NCBI GenBank assembly: GCA_963592205.1
Contig: CAVAVU010000109.1
Location: 1 to 14,704 of the forward strand
DNA from: Claveliimonas sp963592205
GTDB lineage: Bacteria; Bacillota; Clostridia; Lachnospirales; Lachnospiraceae
Length of the DNA: 14,704 bases
Reading direction: 5' to 3'
Shown one piece after another: positions 1 through 6,065 of this stretch. Under the pieces are notes generated by a model. The model was not told the DNA's origin, did not search any database, and saw only the letters and a list, made by a program, of their open reading frames with translations. Position 1 is the first letter of the stretch; each line of letters starts with the position of its first letter. Position numbers and translations under genes: made by a program.

Positions 1-35
1 GGATGACTTCCGAATCTAATAAAAGAGATAACACA

Positions 36-78
36 AAAGAGTTTTGGACAGATTGCTGTTCAAAACTCTTTCTTTTTA
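36..78 (+). terminator. Intrinsic terminator of the upstream unit
   Basis: An 11-bp arm at 36-46 pairs with 61-71. The helix continues inward with one G-T wobble and four more pairs, giving a 16-bp stem closed by ATTG at 52-55. A T-rich tail runs over 69-77. This is a textbook Rho-independent terminator. In one frame the preceding bases end in TAA at 17-19, so the last codons of an upstream gene may be present, but too little is left to identify it. Confidence 0.85.
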
Positions 79-91
79 TGGGGGCATCAAG

Positions 92-97
92 TATAAT
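92..97 (+). promoter_or_regulatory. Candidate -10 box (TATAAT) before structured element A and glgB
   Basis: A perfect TATAAT lies just after the upstream terminator. A 17-bp spacer would put the -35 at 69-74 (TTTCTT), which is a poor match and overlaps the terminator tail. A start near 104 would begin the transcript about 10 nt before structured element A, so the element would be the first part of the glgB leader. The site is seen in the sequence; its use as a promoter is inferred. Confidence 0.4.
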
Positions 98-114
98 TAT
101 ATGTAAAGAAAAAT

Positions 115-309
115 ATAACTATTCAGCACCCAGTGCGGACCAGGAAAACTGATACGTCATGCTTGCATGTAAGGAGAAGTTTTCTGGTTCGCAAGGCGGG
201 GCGAATAGGACCCGCCACCCTCAGACATGAGCAAATTAGCTGCGTAGCAGCGAGAAAGCACGAGTATCGTGAGATTTGCGAGTGGATGGAGCAGGGGCTG
301 AACAGTTAT
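115..309 (+). ncRNA. Structured repeat element, copy A (putative structured RNA in the glgB leader)
   Basis: The element is bounded by a closing helix: 115-120 pairs with 304-309, and after one mismatch 122-127 pairs with 297-302. Inside are four hairpins in order. (1) A long stem, 134-150 with 178-193, has one bulged G at 144 and an apical loop that holds CATGCTTGCATGTAA (158-172). (2) 195-200 pairs with 211-216 around a loop containing CGAATAG. (3) GCTGC-GTA-GCAGC spans 239-251. (4) CACGA-GTA-TCGTG spans 259-271. Copy B at 5547-5735 has the same order, the same loop sequences and different stem bases. The short frames through here show no protein-like pattern. The strand is assigned from the direction of glgB and is not proven. 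The element could be a cis-regulatory RNA, an independent small RNA or a non-autonomous mobile repeat. I do not recognise it as a named family. Confidence 0.6.
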
Positions 310-338
310 GGCAATATGACCAAAAAGAGGGTGAAGTT

Positions 339-2249
339 ATGGAGGAAAAGAGGAGAGTAAAACCATACGAGATTGGGGAACTGGATCAGTATCTGCTGGG
401 ACAGGGCAATCATTACGAGATTTATAAGAAGCTGGGTGCACACCTGGTGGAAGATGGAGATAAAAAGGGTGTCTATTTTGCAGTATGGGCACCGAATGCG
501 GAGAGAGTATCTGTCATTGGTGAGTTTAATGACTGGGATCTGACAGCGGATGTGATGGAGCGCAATGATCCGTTAGGAATCTATACCTGTTTCGTAGAAG
601 GTGCGAAAGAGAACGAGATGTATAAGTTTTGCATTGAGACGAAAAAGGGTGAATTGCTCTATAAGGCAGATCCATATGCGAACTATGCGGAGCTGAGACC
701 GGGGACAGCGTCCCGTATTACGGATATATCGAAGATTAGATGGACAGATAAGACGTGGATGGATCAGCGGATGAAATGGGATCACAAAGAGAATCCGATG
801 TCCATTTATGAGGTGCATATCGGTTCGTGGAAGAAGCATCCGGAAGGTGAGGACGGTTTCTATAATTACCGTGAATTTGCAAAAGAGATCGTCAAATACG
901 TCCATAATATGGGCTATACACATGTAGAGTTAATGGGTGTCGCAGAGCATCCGTTTGACGGCTCCTGGGGCTATCAGGTGACCGGATACTTTGCGCCGAC
1001 ATCACGTTACGGTACACCGGAAGACTTTGCGTGGATGATCAATTATCTGCACAAGAATAAGATCGGAGTTATTCTGGACTGGGTACCGGCACATTTCCCG
1101 AAGGATGCACATGGACTGGCAGACTTTGACGGCGCACCGGAGTATGAATATGCAGATCCGAGAATGGGCGAGCATCCGGATTGGGGTACTAAGATCTTTG
1201 ATTTTGGTAAGAATGAAGTAAAGAACTTCCTGATATCCAATGCATTATTCTGGATCGAGCATTTCCATATTGACGGACTCCGTGTGGATGCAGTAGCATC
1301 TATTCTGTATCTGGATTATGGTAAAAAAGATGGCGAATGGGTACCGAATGAATATGGCGGTAATAAGAACCTGCAGGCTGTGGAGTTCTTCAAGCATCTG
1401 AATTCGGTAGTGCTTGGCCGTAATCCGGGCGCAGTGATGATAGCTGAAGAGTCTACTGCATGGCCGAAGGTGACCGGAGAAGTAGAGGATGACGGTCTTG
1501 GATTCAGTCTGAAATGGAACATGGGATGGATGCATGACTTTACCGAATATATGAAGCTTGATCCGTTATTCCGCAAAGGCGCTCATTACAATATGACATT
1601 TGCGATGAGTTATGCATACAGCGAGAAGTATATTCTTGTGTTGTCACATGATGAAGTGGTACATCTGAAGTGCTCGATGATCAATAAGATGCCGGGTATC
1701 GGATGGGAGAAGTTTGAGAATCTGAAAGCAGCATATGCATTTATGATGGGACACTCCGGTAAGAAGCTTCTGTTCATGGGACAGGACTTCGCGCAGCTCA
1801 GAGAGTGGAGCGAGAAGCGGGAACTTGACTGGTATCTGTTGGCTGAGAAAGAACATCAGCAGATGCAGAGCTGGGTACGTGATCTGCTTCATCTGTATCG
1901 ATGCAGAAAGGCGTTCTACGAGCAGGATAACAGCTGGGAAGGATTCGAATGGATCAATGCAGATGACCGTGATCGGAGCATTTACAGCTTTGTACGCCAT
2001 GCAAAAGGCGGTAAGCAGAACCTGCTCTTTGTAATCAGCTTTACTCCGGTAGCGAGAGATGATTATCGTGTCGGCGTGCCGAAGCATAAACAGTACCGCC
2101 TGATCCTGAATAGTGATGAGGAGAAATACGGTGGCAGCGGCAAGAAGAGACCGGCTGTATACAAGGCAGAGAAATCCGAATGTGACGGAAGACCATATTC
2201 ATTTGCTTATCCGCTTCCGGCATATGGAGTGGCTGTGTTTGAGTACTAG
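339..2249 (+). CDS. glgB: 1,4-alpha-glucan branching enzyme (GH13)
   Basis: This cytoplasmic enzyme of glycogen synthesis cuts alpha-1,4 glucan and rejoins the piece in alpha-1,6 linkage. The 636-aa protein begins with a CBM48-type beta-sandwich (about residues 40-130, with the GEFNDW motif). The GH13 barrel follows, with DWVPAHF (about 247-253), GLRVDAV with the nucleophile Asp at about 317, the general acid/base Glu in AEEST (about 370), and HDE with the transition-state Asp at about 438. A C-terminal beta domain ends the chain. The length is normal for GlgB. The ATG at 339 was chosen because AGAGGGTG at 326-333 is well spaced before it. An in-frame ATG at 276 would place 21 non-conserved residues inside structured element A. 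No glgA, glgC or glgP is nearby. The leader contains copy A, which ends 29 nt before the start codon. trmB follows after 24 nt, so the two are probably co-transcribed. Confidence 0.95.
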   Translation: MEEKRRVKPYEIGELDQYLLGQGNHYEIYKKLGAHLVEDGDKKGVYFAVWAPNAERVSVIGEFNDWDLTADVMERNDPLGIYTCFVEGAKENEMYKFCIETKKGELLYKADPYANYAELRPGTASRITDISKIRWTDKTWMDQRMKWDHKENPMSIYEVHIGSWKKHPEGEDGFYNYREFAKEIVKYVHNMGYTHVELMGVAEHPFDGSWGYQVTGYFAPTSRYGTPEDFAWMINYLHKNKIGVILDWVPAHFPKDAHGLADFDGAPEYEYADPRMGEHPDWGTKIFDFGKNEVKNFLISNALFWIEHFHIDGLRVDAVASILYLDYGKKDGEWVPNEYGGNKNLQAVEFFKHLNSVVLGRNPGAVMIAEESTAWPKVTGEVEDDGLGFSLKWNMGWMHDFTEYMKLDPLFRKGAHYNMTFAMSYAYSEKYILVLSHDEVVHLKCSMINKMPGIGWEKFENLKAAYAFMMGHSGKKLLFMGQDFAQLREWSEKRELDWYLLAEKEHQQMQSWVRDLLHLYRCRKAFYEQDNSWEGFEWINADDRDRSIYSFVRHAKGGKQNLLFVISFTPVARDDYRVGVPKHKQYRLILNSDEEKYGGSGKKRPAVYKAEKSECDGRPYSFAYPLPAYGVAVFEY

Positions 2250-2273
2250 AAATAACGACAAAAGGGAGATAAC

Positions 2274-2975
2274 ATGCGACTTAGAAATATACCGCGTGCA
2301 GAGGGTGTGCTTCAGGCACACCCTATTGTAATCAAAGAGGAAAATAATCAAAAAGGAAAATGGAATCAGATATTTGGCAATGACCATCCGATCTATATTG
2401 AGATCGGCATGGGAAAAGGTCAGTTCCTGATGACGCTTGCAAAGCAGAATCCGGATATTAATTATATCGGTATTGAACGGTATTCCAGTGTGCTCTTGCG
2501 TGCTGTGGAGAAATACGAAGAATTCTGTGGAAGAGATATTGTACCGGGTAAGGAGGAAATGGAACTGCCGGAGCTGATCGTAGATCCGGAACTTCCGAAT
2601 ATCCGGTTTGTCTGCATGGATGCAGGACTTATCACGGATGCATTTGCGCCGGGAGAGGTGGCAAGGATCTATCTGAACTTTTCAGATCCGTGGCCGAAGA
2701 AACGTCACGCCAGAAGAAGGCTGACTTCGAGAGAATTTCTGAAGAGATATGACCAGATACTGGCGAAAGACGGAAGAGTAGAATTCAAGACGGATAACAG
2801 GGATCTGTTCGCATTTTCACTGGAAGAAGTGACGGAGGCGGGATGGACACTGGCGGCGAGCACCTGGGATCTGCATCACGATGAGACGATGAATCAGGGC
2901 AATGTGATGACAGAATACGAAGCCAAATTCTCATCTATGGGCAATCCGATTCATAAGCTGATCGCAGTGAGATAA
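2274..2975 (+). CDS. trmB: tRNA (guanine-N7-)-methyltransferase
   Basis: This enzyme transfers a methyl group from S-adenosylmethionine to N7 of guanine 46 in the tRNA variable loop. The 233-aa protein is a single Rossmann-type methyltransferase domain of normal TrmB length. Visible motifs are the SAM loop IEIGMGKG (42-49), the family signature DPWPKKRH (138-145), FKTDN (171-175) and the C-terminal TEYE (213-216), which helps bind tRNA in this family. A region at about 85-110 (EFCGRDIVPG onward) is somewhat longer than in short TrmB proteins. The start has GGGAG at 2263-2267. The gene follows glgB by 24 nt on the same strand with no terminator between them. Confidence 0.95.
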   Translation: MRLRNIPRAEGVLQAHPIVIKEENNQKGKWNQIFGNDHPIYIEIGMGKGQFLMTLAKQNPDINYIGIERYSSVLLRAVEKYEEFCGRDIVPGKEEMELPELIVDPELPNIRFVCMDAGLITDAFAPGEVARIYLNFSDPWPKKRHARRRLTSREFLKRYDQILAKDGRVEFKTDNRDLFAFSLEEVTEAGWTLAASTWDLHHDETMNQGNVMTEYEAKFSSMGNPIHKLIAVR

Positions 2976-3032
2976 GCGGATTGCAACGGGATAAGCTGTG
3001 AAGAGTATACTATAGCGAGAGGTGATAACAAG

Positions 3033-3347
3033 ATGATTCATTTGACAGCTAAGAATTTCGCGATAGAAGCAAAACACTGCCGCGGTCCGGTGGTAGTGAT
3101 GTTTTATGCAGTATGGTGCGGAAAATGTGCCATGATGAAACCTGTTCTGGAGAAACTGGAACAGAGATATTATGACCGTATTCGATTCTGTGAAGTAGAG
3201 ATTGAAGAGTCAGCGGTGCTGGCTGCGGAGTACGGCGCAGATGTGGTGCCGACCTTTGTGACGTTCCGGGATGGCGAAGTGTACAGCATCATGCAGGGAG
3301 TCGTTGATGAGGAGACATTTGCGGAGCGGATAAAGGAACTCTTATAA
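3033..3347 (+). CDS. Thioredoxin-like protein with a CGKC active site
   Basis: This is a 104-aa single-domain thioredoxin fold with no signal peptide, so it is likely cytoplasmic. It has the beta-strand VVVMFYAVWC leading into the redox site WCGKC (Trp28, Cys29, Cys32), followed by the active-site helix. The cis-proline motif VPT is at 72-74 (Pro73), and the C-terminal helix is EETFAERIKELL. Both catalytic cysteines are present, so thiol-disulfide exchange is expected. Lys replaces the usual Pro of WCGPC, which should alter redox potential and partner choice. AGAGGTGA at 3019-3026 supports the start. The gap from trmB is 57 nt and holds a possible TATACT -10 at 3006-3011, with TTGCAA at 2981-2986 spaced a little too far upstream (19 bp). 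It may therefore be read with glgB-trmB or from its own weak promoter. No thioredoxin reductase gene is adjacent. Confidence 0.88.
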   Translation: MIHLTAKNFAIEAKHCRGPVVVMFYAVWCGKCAMMKPVLEKLEQRYYDRIRFCEVEIEESAVLAAEYGADVVPTFVTFRDGEVYSIMQGVVDEETFAERIKELL

Positions 3348-3377
3348 TCTTATAAAAGTCTTTACAAAATTATAAGA
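3348..3377. repeat. 8-bp inverted repeat upstream of the DUF1002 gene
   Basis: TCTTATAA at 3348-3355 is mirrored by TTATAAGA at 3370-3377. A further CTTATAA at 3341-3347 overlaps the thioredoxin stop codon. There is no T tract after it, so it is not a terminator. It ends 9 bp before the proposed -35 of the next gene and could be an operator, or chance symmetry in AT-rich DNA. Confidence 0.3.
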
Positions 3378-3386
3378 AAAGTTTCG

Positions 3387-3415
3387 TGTACAATCGGAGA
3401 AGATTGTGCTATATT
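3387..3415 (+). promoter_or_regulatory. Probable promoter of the DUF1002 gene
   Basis: TGTACA at 3387-3392 and TATATT at 3410-3415 are separated by 17 bp. This would place the transcript start at about 3422, on the first bases of the leader hairpin at 3421-3466. An alternative -10 (TACAAT, 3389-3394) has no well-spaced -35. Confidence 0.45.
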
Positions 3416-3420
3416 ATGTG

Positions 3421-3466
3421 GAGGTGAAGTGGATTACGTGCACAAAAGAGTAATCTTCTTCACCTC
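3421..3466 (+). promoter_or_regulatory. Long 5'-leader hairpin of the DUF1002 mRNA
   Basis: GAGGTGAAG (3421-3429) pairs with CTTCACCTC (3458-3466), and GATTAC (3432-3437) pairs with GTAATC (3450-3455). One T-T mismatch and one G-T wobble lie between them, and the loop is 12 nt. No T run follows, so it is not a terminator. It sits at the predicted 5' end of the transcript, where such hairpins are known to protect mRNA from decay. That role is inferred here. Confidence 0.55.
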
Positions 3467-3495
3467 TTGGAAATATGATTAATGATAACAGGGGA

Positions 3496-3517
3496 GCATC
3501 CACGGGATGCAGGAGGG
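3496..3517 (+). promoter_or_regulatory. Small hairpin abutting a strong Shine-Dalgarno site
   Basis: GCATCC (3496-3501) pairs with GGATGC (3505-3510) around an ACG triloop. AGGAGGG at 3511-3517 follows immediately. The helix leaves the ribosome site single-stranded and fixes the start at 3526, not at the in-frame ATG at 3475, which lies upstream of this signal. Confidence 0.5.
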
Positions 3518-3525
3518 AGAAGTAT

Positions 3526-4698
3526 ATGAAAATGAAAAAGGTACTGCCGCTTCTTATGGCAGCAGTTATGACGACAGCAAGTCTGCCAATGATGGCAAAT
3601 GCATCGGATGTATCGTCGCAGACAGAGAGCAGCACGGACTCATCAGTGAGCACAGGAGACAGCAGTGACTCCGGCCAGTCTTCTTCAGAATCAAGTGATG
3701 AAGCATCTGACTCTGAAGATACAACAGGAGACAGTTCAGAGAATACTACAGATACAACTGATACCACAGATGCTACTGCTGAAGACAGTACAGATGAACC
3801 GGAAGTGATCGAAGGAGATCAGGTAGATACGAACAACGTAGTTACATTAGGCGAGAATCTTACCACCGAGCAGAGAGATGCAATGTATAAGTATTTTGGT
3901 ACTTCTGCGGATGAGGTGAGAACTATCATCGTAACACACTCAGATGAAGTGAAATATATGGAAGGTATCGCAACAGCTGAACAGATTGGTAATACAACCA
4001 ACAGCTGTGCATACGTAGAGCCGACCAATTCCGGCGGAATCAAGGTAAAGACAGCGAACCTGAACTTTGTAACAAGTGCAATGATCGCAAGTACACTGAC
4101 AACAGCCGGTATGGAGAATTGTAATGTTATCGCAGCCTGCCCGTTTGAAGTATCAGGAACAGGTGCACTGACCGGTATTATCATGGCATATGAGACAGCC
4201 AGCGGTGAGAAGTTAGACGAGGGTAAGAAGGAAGCTGCGATGGAAGAACTGATCACAACCGGTGATCTGGCAGATTCTATCGGTTCCGAGGAAGCAACAC
4301 AGGTAATTGGTGAAGTAAAAGAAGAGATCCTGGACAAGGGATTAACGGATGCGGATGAGATTGGAGATGCAGTAGACAGTATTGCAGCAGATCATGATGT
4401 GACACTGACGGATGAGCAGAAACAGCAGATTGTATCTCTGATGCAGAAAATCTCCCAGTATGATTATGATCTGAGTTCTATTAAGGATACACTGAATAAT
4501 CTGAGCGGTAAGGTCGGAGGACTGGAAAGCGCATGGAATTCTATTAAGAGTTTCTTCGTAGGATCAGGAGACGGCATTTTGAGTGATACGGATGATTCTG
4601 CGCTGGGAAGTGATATCATTACAGATAGTAATGTGGATGTAAGCGGATTTAAGGATGGTCTGCTGACAAGAATTATTAATTTCTTTAAAGGTAAATAA
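3526..4698 (+). CDS. Secreted DUF1002-family protein with an acidic Ser/Thr linker
   Basis: This 390-aa protein is predicted to be exported. MKMKK is followed by a hydrophobic stretch and a likely signal-peptidase site after Ala-Asn-Ala at 24-26. Residues 27-102 are low-complexity Ser/Thr/Asp/Glu, and there is no Lys or Arg from residue 6 to 116. The folded part (about 105-345) matches the DUF1002 (YpuA-like) family, with TLGENLTTEQR near its start, a region around CAYVEPTNSGGIKV, and NVIAACPFEVSGTGALTG (200-217). The C-terminal part (about 290-390) is helical, ending FKDGLLTRIINFFKGK, which could form an amphipathic helix. No LPXTG or lipobox is seen. The molecular role of DUF1002 proteins is not established. 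The linker suggests a domain held away from the membrane or threaded through the cell wall, which is inference. The gene has its own promoter, leader hairpins and terminator, so it is probably monocistronic. Confidence 0.85.
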   Translation: MKMKKVLPLLMAAVMTTASLPMMANASDVSSQTESSTDSSVSTGDSSDSGQSSSESSDEASDSEDTTGDSSENTTDTTDTTDATAEDSTDEPEVIEGDQVDTNNVVTLGENLTTEQRDAMYKYFGTSADEVRTIIVTHSDEVKYMEGIATAEQIGNTTNSCAYVEPTNSGGIKVKTANLNFVTSAMIASTLTTAGMENCNVIAACPFEVSGTGALTGIIMAYETASGEKLDEGKKEAAMEELITTGDLADSIGSEEATQVIGEVKEEILDKGLTDADEIGDAVDSIAADHDVTLTDEQKQQIVSLMQKISQYDYDLSSIKDTLNNLSGKVGGLESAWNSIKSFFVGSGDGILSDTDDSALGSDIITDSNVDVSGFKDGLLTRIINFFKGK

Positions 4699-4708
4699 AT
4701 ATAGCATG

Positions 4709-4738
4709 AGATCGAGCAGGTGCATGCCTGCTCGATCT
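4709..4738. terminator. Perfect 12-bp hairpin between convergent genes
   Basis: AGATCGAGCAGG (4709-4720) pairs perfectly with 4727-4738 around TGCATG. The T tract is weak on both sides (GTGTTAT on +, a T-rich stretch with A's on -). It sits between two convergent genes and probably acts as a shared terminator, with lower confidence than the classical ones in this window. Confidence 0.6.
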
Positions 4739-4753
4739 GTGTTATATGGATTA

Positions 4754-5257
4754 TTATGTAGCAGAGATAAACAGTGGTATCTCCGGTGGAAAACAGGTAA
4801 AAAGGAATAATAAAAGGGTGCTTCCAGCCCACCATAGAAAGATCGTGAGTATGGAAGTACTGTGGAACAGCCTCTCTGTATGTGCGGAGAGGCTGTATGT
4901 GATTATAACGCCAAGATAGTACAGGAGAATATCAATTAGTACGAAAGAACGCCCGATGGCACCGCTGTAGCCGTAGAACAGCACGATAACAGTAAGCATG
5001 CCACACCACACAGCGAAAAGTCTGGAACCGAAAAAACGGGAAGTGGCCGGTCTGTGTATGAAATATTCGATTAAAGACAGCAATAGAAATGGGAAAAAGA
5101 GTAGTTTCATGTGCTCCCAGACAGATTCGTTGATAGGAGTGAAAAGGGCAATAACAGGATTCTTACCTGACCAGTCATAGAGAAAATGATTCAGCGTGCC
5201 AAGGATCATCGTGATGATCATATATGGAAATGACTGGCGCGGAATAATACGGATCAT
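4754..5257 (-). CDS. Small multi-pass membrane protein, DUF6512-like
   Basis: This is a 167-aa very hydrophobic protein with about five membrane segments (roughly 10-28, 49-66, 79-97, 104-122 and 134-155). The most distinctive stretch is NHFLYDWSGKNPVIALFTPINESVWEHMKLLF (residues 23-54). Its ALFTPINESVWEHMK core matches my memory of the DUF6512 family of Clostridia, although that name cannot be checked here. No catalytic motif can be assigned and the function is unknown. The start is well supported by AGGAGG with a 5-nt gap on the - strand (CCTCCT near 5263-5268 on +). It converges on the DUF1002 gene and is divergent from the tRNA promoter, so it is probably transcribed alone. Confidence 0.75.
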   Translation of the reverse strand: MIRIIPRQSFPYMIITMILGTLNHFLYDWSGKNPVIALFTPINESVWEHMKLLFFPFLLLSLIEYFIHRPATSRFFGSRLFAVWCGMLTVIVLFYGYSGAIGRSFVLIDILLYYLGVIITYSLSAHTERLFHSTSILTIFLWWAGSTLLLFLFTCFPPEIPLFISAT

Positions 5258-5346
5258 AAAAGCCTCCTGGATATGTAGGTATAAGGTATGTATATTCCGG
5301 GAAAATAAGAAATATGAATTTTTTTGAAAAAAATTTAAAAAAGTAC

Positions 5347-5375
5347 TTGCTTTTTTTGGAAAGTTACTCTATAAT
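5347..5375 (+). promoter_or_regulatory. Strong promoter of tRNA-Lys
   Basis: TTGCTT at 5347-5352 and TATAAT at 5370-5375 are separated by exactly 17 bp. An A/T-rich tract lies upstream (5310-5345), like an UP element. The start at about 5382 would leave roughly 30 nt of 5' leader for RNase P to remove. Confidence 0.8.
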
Positions 5376-5411
5376 AAATCTTGCGTTCGTGAGGAACGGA
5401 AAACAAAATAA

Positions 5412-5484
5412 GCGCGATTAGCTCAGCTGGCAGAGCACCTGACTCTTAATCAGGGTGTCCAGGGTTCGAACCCCTGATCGCGCA
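5412..5484 (+). tRNA. tRNA-Lys (anticodon CTT)
   Basis: A full cloverleaf of 73 nt is visible. The acceptor stem GCGCGAT (5412-5418) pairs with ATCGCGC (5477-5483), with discriminator A at 5484. The D arm is closed by GCTC/GAGC. The anticodon stem CCTGA/TCAGG carries the loop CTCTTAA, giving anticodon CTT (5445-5447), which reads AAG lysine codons. The T arm is CAGGG-TTCGAAC-CCCTG. CCA is not encoded; the next bases are CTA. It is a single tRNA with its own promoter and terminator. Confidence 0.97.
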
Positions 5485-5489
5485 CTATT

Positions 5490-5538
5490 AAATCACTGTT
5501 TTTGCAGACATAGAGCTGCGGGGGCGGTGATTTTTTTG
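5490..5538 (+). terminator. Terminator of tRNA-Lys with a U-G wobble middle
   Basis: AATCACTG (5491-5498) pairs with CGGTGATT (5525-5532), and GCAG (5504-5507) pairs with CTGC (5516-5519). Between the two helices TTTTT faces GGGGG, which can form five successive U-G wobbles only in the + strand RNA. A T run at 5531-5537 follows. The outer helix and T run make the terminator call secure. Confidence 0.85.
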
Positions 5539-5546
5539 TTGCTATG

Positions 5547-5735
5547 TAACTATTTAGCCCTATTACACACAAGAATGCCTGTTATGCATGCTTGCATGTA
5601 ATAGCAGGGGTTCTTGTGTGTAAGGTGGCTCGAATAGAGTCACCGTCCTTACATGAGCAAAATTAGCTGCGTAGCAGCAAGAAAGCACGAGTTAGCGTGC
5701 GGTTTTGAGAATGTATGAGTGGGGCTAAATACGAT
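5547..5735 (+). ncRNA. Structured repeat element, copy B
   Basis: This is the second copy of the element at 115-309. It opens with TAACTATTTAGC, compared with TAACTATTCAGC in A. The closing helix 5551-5560/5722-5731 is perfect over 10 bp. Hairpin 1 (5563-5585 with 5601-5623) is a long stem whose loop holds the same CATGCTTGCATGTAA (5587-5601). Hairpin 2 (5624-5630 with 5638-5644) has loop CGAATAG. Hairpin 3 GCTGC-GTA-GCAGC (5666-5678) is identical to A. Hairpin 4 is GCACG/CGTGC (5685-5689 with 5696-5700). Stem bases differ from A with pairing kept, while loops are conserved. It starts right after the tRNA terminator and ends 34 nt before the DUF1294 gene. I see no clear promoter for it. Confidence 0.6.
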
Positions 5736-5769
5736 AAGGTATTATAGAAAATAAAAGGGGATTGATAAA

Positions 5770-6054
5770 ATGAACATAGTAAAGGAATACGGAATCGTTG
5801 GATTATACTACATCTGCGTAAATATTTTAGCGTTTATCTTATATGGACTGGATAAAAAATACGCCAAGGAGGGCAGATGGAGGATCTCAGAGAAGACACT
5901 GCTTGGTATCGCGATGATTGGCGGAGCAGCAGGTGCCTGGATTGGGATGCAGACATTCCGGCACAAGACGAAGCATATGTCATTCCGGACGCTGGTGCCG
6001 TTGTTTGTAGTGATTCATGCGGGGATGATAGTAAGATACACAAACTTGATATAG
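5770..6054 (+). CDS. DUF1294-family small membrane protein
   Basis: This is a 94-aa protein with about three membrane segments (residues 8-24, 43-59 and 74-89). It matches the DUF1294 pattern: a short first helix, then YGLDKKYAKEGRWRISEKTL (25-44), then GGAAGAWIGMQTFRHKTKH (51-69) with the conserved Arg-His-Lys-Thr. The biochemical function of the family is unknown. Its length is normal for the family, where some members also carry a cold-shock-like domain that is absent here. An AGGGG site at 5756-5760 supports the start. It follows structured element copy B and may be read with it. Confidence 0.85.
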   Translation: MNIVKEYGIVGLYYICVNILAFILYGLDKKYAKEGRWRISEKTLLGIAMIGGAAGAWIGMQTFRHKTKHMSFRTLVPLFVVIHAGMIVRYTNLI

Positions 6055-6065
6055 CAGCTATTGGA

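Noticed and set aside
115..309. Insertion sequence or intron
   Set aside because: There is no transposase or intron-encoded protein, and no group I or II core motif could be recognised. A non-autonomous repeat remains possible and is noted with the element.
276..338. Longer N-terminus for glgB from an upstream ATG
   Set aside because: The added 21 residues lie largely in element A and have no branching-enzyme character. The ribosome site at 326-333 favours 339.
133..360. 75-aa frame through structured element A
   Set aside because: It runs through the conserved hairpins, has no ribosome site and no protein-like pattern, and copy B does not keep an equivalent frame. The real gene start here is glgB at 339.
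4998..5180. 60-aa + strand frame inside the DUF6512-like gene
   Set aside because: It is antisense to a well-supported gene with a strong ribosome site and has no start signal of its own.
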